From Symbiodinium microadriaticum (lineage: Eukaryota; Sar; Dinophyceae; Suessiales; Symbiodiniaceae), in the NCBI GenBank assembly GCA_001939145.1, contig LSRX01001099.1:182255-246254 (forward strand): DNA of 64,000 nucleotides, in the 5' to 3' direction. Below are positions 60,617 through 64,000 of the stretch, one piece after another. A program made the position numbers and the translations under genes. Position 1 is the stretch's first letter; the number at the start of each line of letters is the position of its first letter. Under the pieces are notes generated by a model. That model searched no databases. It was not told the origin of the DNA and saw nothing but the letters and a program-made list of their open reading frames with translations.

Positions 60617-63024
60617 GCTGCCCCCCACTTTAGCCTGACACTGCAACCCAATGCCCGACGGAAAGCTACCCCCACCGCGTCAGGGTGCAGTGCGGCGCTT
60701 CGCGAGCCGGTGCAGTACCTGGCAGGGCGTCAGGTAGCTGAAGCAGGAAAGCCGAAGACCTCAGGGCAAGGCGTTCTTTTCAGTCAGCGTAGCATGGCCG
60801 AAGTGGCTTTGACCAAACAGCCAGGCCAATCAGTGCGATGGCCTTGTAGGGTTACACTATGCGAGGCAGAAGCGAGCTGAGCAAGAGTTATGCGAACCCG
60901 CTCGTGTGCGCGGTGCTGTACAAAAGCAATGCGTCCGCGGGACATTGCATCAGCCCAGGTGTTCTTTTCCCCCGCGAGGTGCTCTACCTGGAATTGCACG
61001 CGGTGCAGGTGCGCCCATGTTGCGGCTAGGCGCAAGAAGGTGCCGAGCGGCTCAGCTGTGCTAAAAAGCTTGTTGAGGCCCGACTCTGCGCTGGTGTTGT
61101 CACTAGCGCTGGGCAGGACAAAGCGTGCGTGGCGAGAGCGGAGCAACTGCCAGGTACACTGGGCGAGAGCCAACTGCGCCAAGGTCTCGAAGCAGCCTAT
61201 GTAGGGCTGAAGGCTGCCGCTGAGCTGGGGCCATTGCTGGCGAATGTCTTCGTCAGAGAAAATTTCGCTAAACCAGACAAAACAACGTGCGGTGCTGAGC
61301 CACCCACCTATGCCCATACGGTGCTGATCTGCGAAAGCGTCAGCGGTGCTCATGCAGGGCATGAGCGGGGCGCACCGCAGGCTACGCGGCTGCTCATGAG
61401 CAAAGCAGAGGCTGAGCCATTGCAGGACGAATTCACTTTCTTTGCGTAAGTGTATTTCTTGACGGGTTGGGTCTGCCAGGCGCACCCACTGGTGCTTGTG
61501 CGACGGAGGGACTTGGGGTACGTCGGCTTTGCTGTGCACCTTAAGAGCTCCTACCTCGAGCAGCTGTGCGTTTCGAGGGAGCCAGCTCCCTGTAGGTGTG
61601 CGTGCCAGCCGTGCTGAGCTGTCCAGAGCTTCGTAGAAAGCGGTCCACGATGCCGGAGCGATGCTGTGCAACGTGCCTTTTGCACTGTGCAAGTCTTTGT
61701 AAAGTGGCGCCATGAAGGGCCTGAGGTGCTTACTAAAGGTCGTGGCCCAGTTGAGAAGGCCAAGTGCTGCTTCCAGTGATTTACGTGGCACCTTGTGCGC
61801 GGCACGCAATGCTTGAAGCTGTTCCCGAAGCTTGGCGAGTTTGTTTGCCACGAGTTCGACAGACTCCGATGCGAAGCAGAATTGCCAACCGCACCAGACC
61901 ACTTGCTGTGCAAACTGTGCTTTTTTCCAGCTGATGGGAGCATTAAGGGCTCCCAGCAGTGCAACAGTGAGTGCGGCGCCAACTTCCACTTCCTGCAGGC
62001 GCAGAAGCAGGAGCAGATCGTCGACGTAAAGCCAAGCGCGGTGCTGATGCTTGCAGAGCAGTGCGTGCAGGCATCGCAGTATCAGGCTGCCTGTGCGTTG
62101 CCACCAGTATGCGGAAAACCTAGCTCCGAAATGACACACGGTATAATGGTACAGTGCTCCGCGGTGCCGAAACAGTAATGTGCCTTGGTCTTTGGGCAGG
62201 ACTTTGCAGCATTTGTGCGCTGCTTTGAAGTCCAAAGAGACGGCGCAGAGCTGTGCGAAGCAGTCGTCTGACAAAAAAGAACGCTGGACGTCGGCTCCAG
62301 TGGGCAGGGCGACGCGTTCCGGCAGATGAACTGAGGGATTAAGGCCGCACACTGAGCTGTCCAGGACTATGCGTGGCTCTTTCCCTTCGGCCAGAACCAA
62401 GTTCAGCTTACCTATTGCTGTGCCTGACGGCCAGTGCAGTGCAGCATCTTGCTCTGTGCCTTCGAACTTGCGTACCCAGCCTTGGGCGATCTCCTTGTCG
62501 ATAAGCTCCGCCAGGAGGTCAGGGTTCTGCTCTGCCCTGGTCCAGTTACCGGTGCAGTGCTCCAGAGCGGGGCCTGACAAGTCATCGCCAAATTCAAGGC
62601 CTTGCTGCACTTGTGTCCATAGGCCGCTGCTGGGCAAAGGGTCAAAAGCACCCGTTGGAACTCCCTGTGCTAAAATGTCGGGGAGGTCTCTATCTTTGTC
62701 ATGTATGGCGCGGGCTAAGCTTTGCAGTATGTGCAGACGGAAAGGTTGCCCTTCGGAGATACTAGCGAAATGCTCTGCGCTCATATGCGGAGCGAGGTGT
62801 TCTCTGATGATTTCAACCATCGCGAGGCAATGTTCTGTGCCTAAGGGGGGTTCCTGACGGGCCTCCTTTAGACTGTCAGCAATGTGCTTAACAAGGCTGT
62901 GCTTGTTCAAGTATGCGAGCATGGCTTGTGACAGTTTGAGCAAAGGCTGAGGCTGCGCCGATGTGTTGTTTGCTGTGTGGTCTGCGGAGCTGAAGAGACC
63001 GGCACCGTCACAGATTGCCGGGCG

Positions 63025-63027
63025 TCA
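63025..63027 (-). other. In-frame TGA upstream of the reverse transcriptase domain
   Basis: The frame resumes without shift (28 codons later the RT-containing part is recognisable). The context CCG-TGA-CGC could derive from CCG-CGA-CGC by a single C-to-T change at a CpG. Confidence 0.85.
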
Positions 63028-63786
63028 CGGCAGAAAGCACTGCGGGAGCATTGTTTGGAAAGATGCAAGCGATGCCTCCACAAAACCCACAGCTGTGCAA
63101 TGCAAGGCGATGCTGTCGTGCAGTTTGCCGAGGCTGGCATCTTTTGAAAGATCGCCTAGCGTGGCGTCTGTGCTGCAGAAAATGCGCTTGTTGAAAGGGG
63201 GTTCTGCTGGCAATGCAGTGCAGTGTGCTGCCAGCTCCTGGCAGAGATGTGTATAGGCATCTGCGTGCCGTGCAGTGCACGTAGCCGGAAAAAGGAAAGC
63301 CACATGTGCCCCTTGCAGATGCGCAGTGCGGAGCAAAGAGCGGCACCAGTCGTGCTCATCCGAGCTGAAGTGCTCAAAATCTGACCAGATGAGTAACCAG
63401 CCTAACAAACCTGCCCAAGCTATGCGACGGATGAGCGATGCCGTGCTGCGCTTGAGGGTCCTCCCTTGCGCAAGAGAAACTTCCTGGAAGGAGTCCACCG
63501 CCGTGCTCAAGGCAGCCTTGGGCATGCTGGTACCAACAAGTTGCAAACACAGTCTGGGCCTGCCGAGCGCAGCGGTGCCTCCAGCAGGGGGAAAAAGGTC
63601 CAGAGACGAGCTGTCTGAGCCGCTGTCCGAGTCCAAAGCGTCTGGCGGCTTTTGCTGTGCGGCAGTTGCGGTGCAAGGCGAGGGTGCAGAGCTTAAGGTC
63701 AAGGGTTGCTTTGAGGCTGGCTGCGCCTGTTCTACTGGAGAGGGGCTAGGGGTGATGCGGGGCTTAACTACTTCAGTTACCCCTAG

Positions 63787-63789
63787 TCA
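63787..63789 (-). other. In-frame TGA between Gag-like finger and Pol parts
   Basis: The frame on both sides is the same (positions differ by multiples of three) and stays open. It is the first of two TGA interruptions in about 1,070 codons. Confidence 0.85.
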
Positions 63790-64000
63790 GGACGAAGCGG
63801 GCTCGGCGGGGCTCTTATGCTTACATGCAGGGTGGCTGCGCCCACAAGGTTCCCCGTTAGGCAGCTTCAGCGCGCATGCATGCAGATATTTACACTGTGC
63901 GTTGCGACATGTGCCTTTGTTCCAACGGATGCAGAAGGTGCGATCTCCGTGCTGGGAGACAAGGTCCCCCGCCTTGATTTCCTTGGCTGTGCTGTCGCCG

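Larger units (their letters stand above)
60784..64000 (-). mobile_element. Retroelement Gag/Pol frame: CCCH-type finger, reverse transcriptase and RNase H; cut by window end
   Basis: One reading frame runs from the window edge to a stop at 60784, interrupted only by TGA at 63787-63789 and 63025-63027. The edge part encodes a finger, CIRWNKGTCRNAQCKYLH (about 63936-63883), typical of Gag-like nucleic-acid binding, plus more Cys/His. The middle is Ser/Asp-rich. The RT domain has VSLDFKAAHKCCKVLPKDQG (first catalytic Asp, about 62260) and RAWLYVDDLLLLL (about 62040-62000). RNase H follows with all four acidic positions: DAFADQHRMGIGGWL, CFETLAQLALAQ, SDNTSAESGLNK and NTWADAMSR (about 61390-60940). 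No LTR, integrase or tyrosine recombinase was seen. RT-RNase H order with this motif style suggests a DIRS-like or related element, unproven. Codon use is GC-rich like the host. Confidence 0.85.

Noticed and set aside
60400-60675. Tyrosine recombinase expected downstream of RT-RNase H if the element were DIRS
   Set aside because: The 91-codon frame here shows no R-H-R-Y pattern; the DIRS class is left open.

Overview
This looks like nuclear DNA of a dinoflagellate, most likely from the Symbiodiniaceae/Suessiales group (an inference). Genes are cut into many small exons. Where protein homology fixes a splice junction, most introns start with GC instead of GT and many are only 50-90 bases long. 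Genes lie in long one-directional blocks, paralogues sit in tandem, and TTTAGGG-like telomeric sequence occurs inside the window. No bacterial operons, tRNAs, rRNAs or CRISPR arrays were seen. Gene extents were built by joining homologous exons by eye, so boundaries are approximate unless stated.

Plus-strand block (about 0.3-33 kb). In order: an alpha/beta-hydrolase-like exon; a CLC chloride channel/antiporter; two tandem, diverged paralogues (7.0-11.0 and 11.8-16.7 kb) encoding a new-looking protein with a candidate N-terminal acylation signal, a PARP-type ADP-ribosyltransferase (ART) domain, a CCCH zinc finger and a C-terminal ART-like segment; an unrecognised acidic/small-domain gene; a simple-repeat zone with an assembly gap (18.0-19.3 kb); an orphan C-terminal exon; a poorly interpretable stretch (19.5-24.3 kb); a family 8 glycosyltransferase; and an SLC13/SAC1-like anion transporter with an RCK-type insert. 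Weakly supported coding follows to about 33.2 kb.

Switch region (about 33.2-40.2 kb). No gene is recognisable. It contains an A+T-rich island (33.9-37.2 kb). Every recognised gene to the left is on plus and every recognised multi-exon gene to the right is on minus, so the two blocks converge here.

Minus-strand block (40.2-64 kb). Reading right to left in transcription order: a retroelement Gag/Pol frame at the window edge (RT plus RNase H, interrupted by two in-frame TGA codons); an ABHD17-type alpha/beta hydrolase; a two-domain ABCF ATPase spread over about 9 kb, with a ChrR-type cupin gene and telomere-like sequence lying inside one of its introns; casein kinase 1; and a probable complex III subunit 7 (QCR7/UQCRB-like).

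The strongest candidate for something undescribed is the tandem acylated ART/CCCH pair. The convergent AT-rich switch region and the cupin gene inside the ABCF gene come next.
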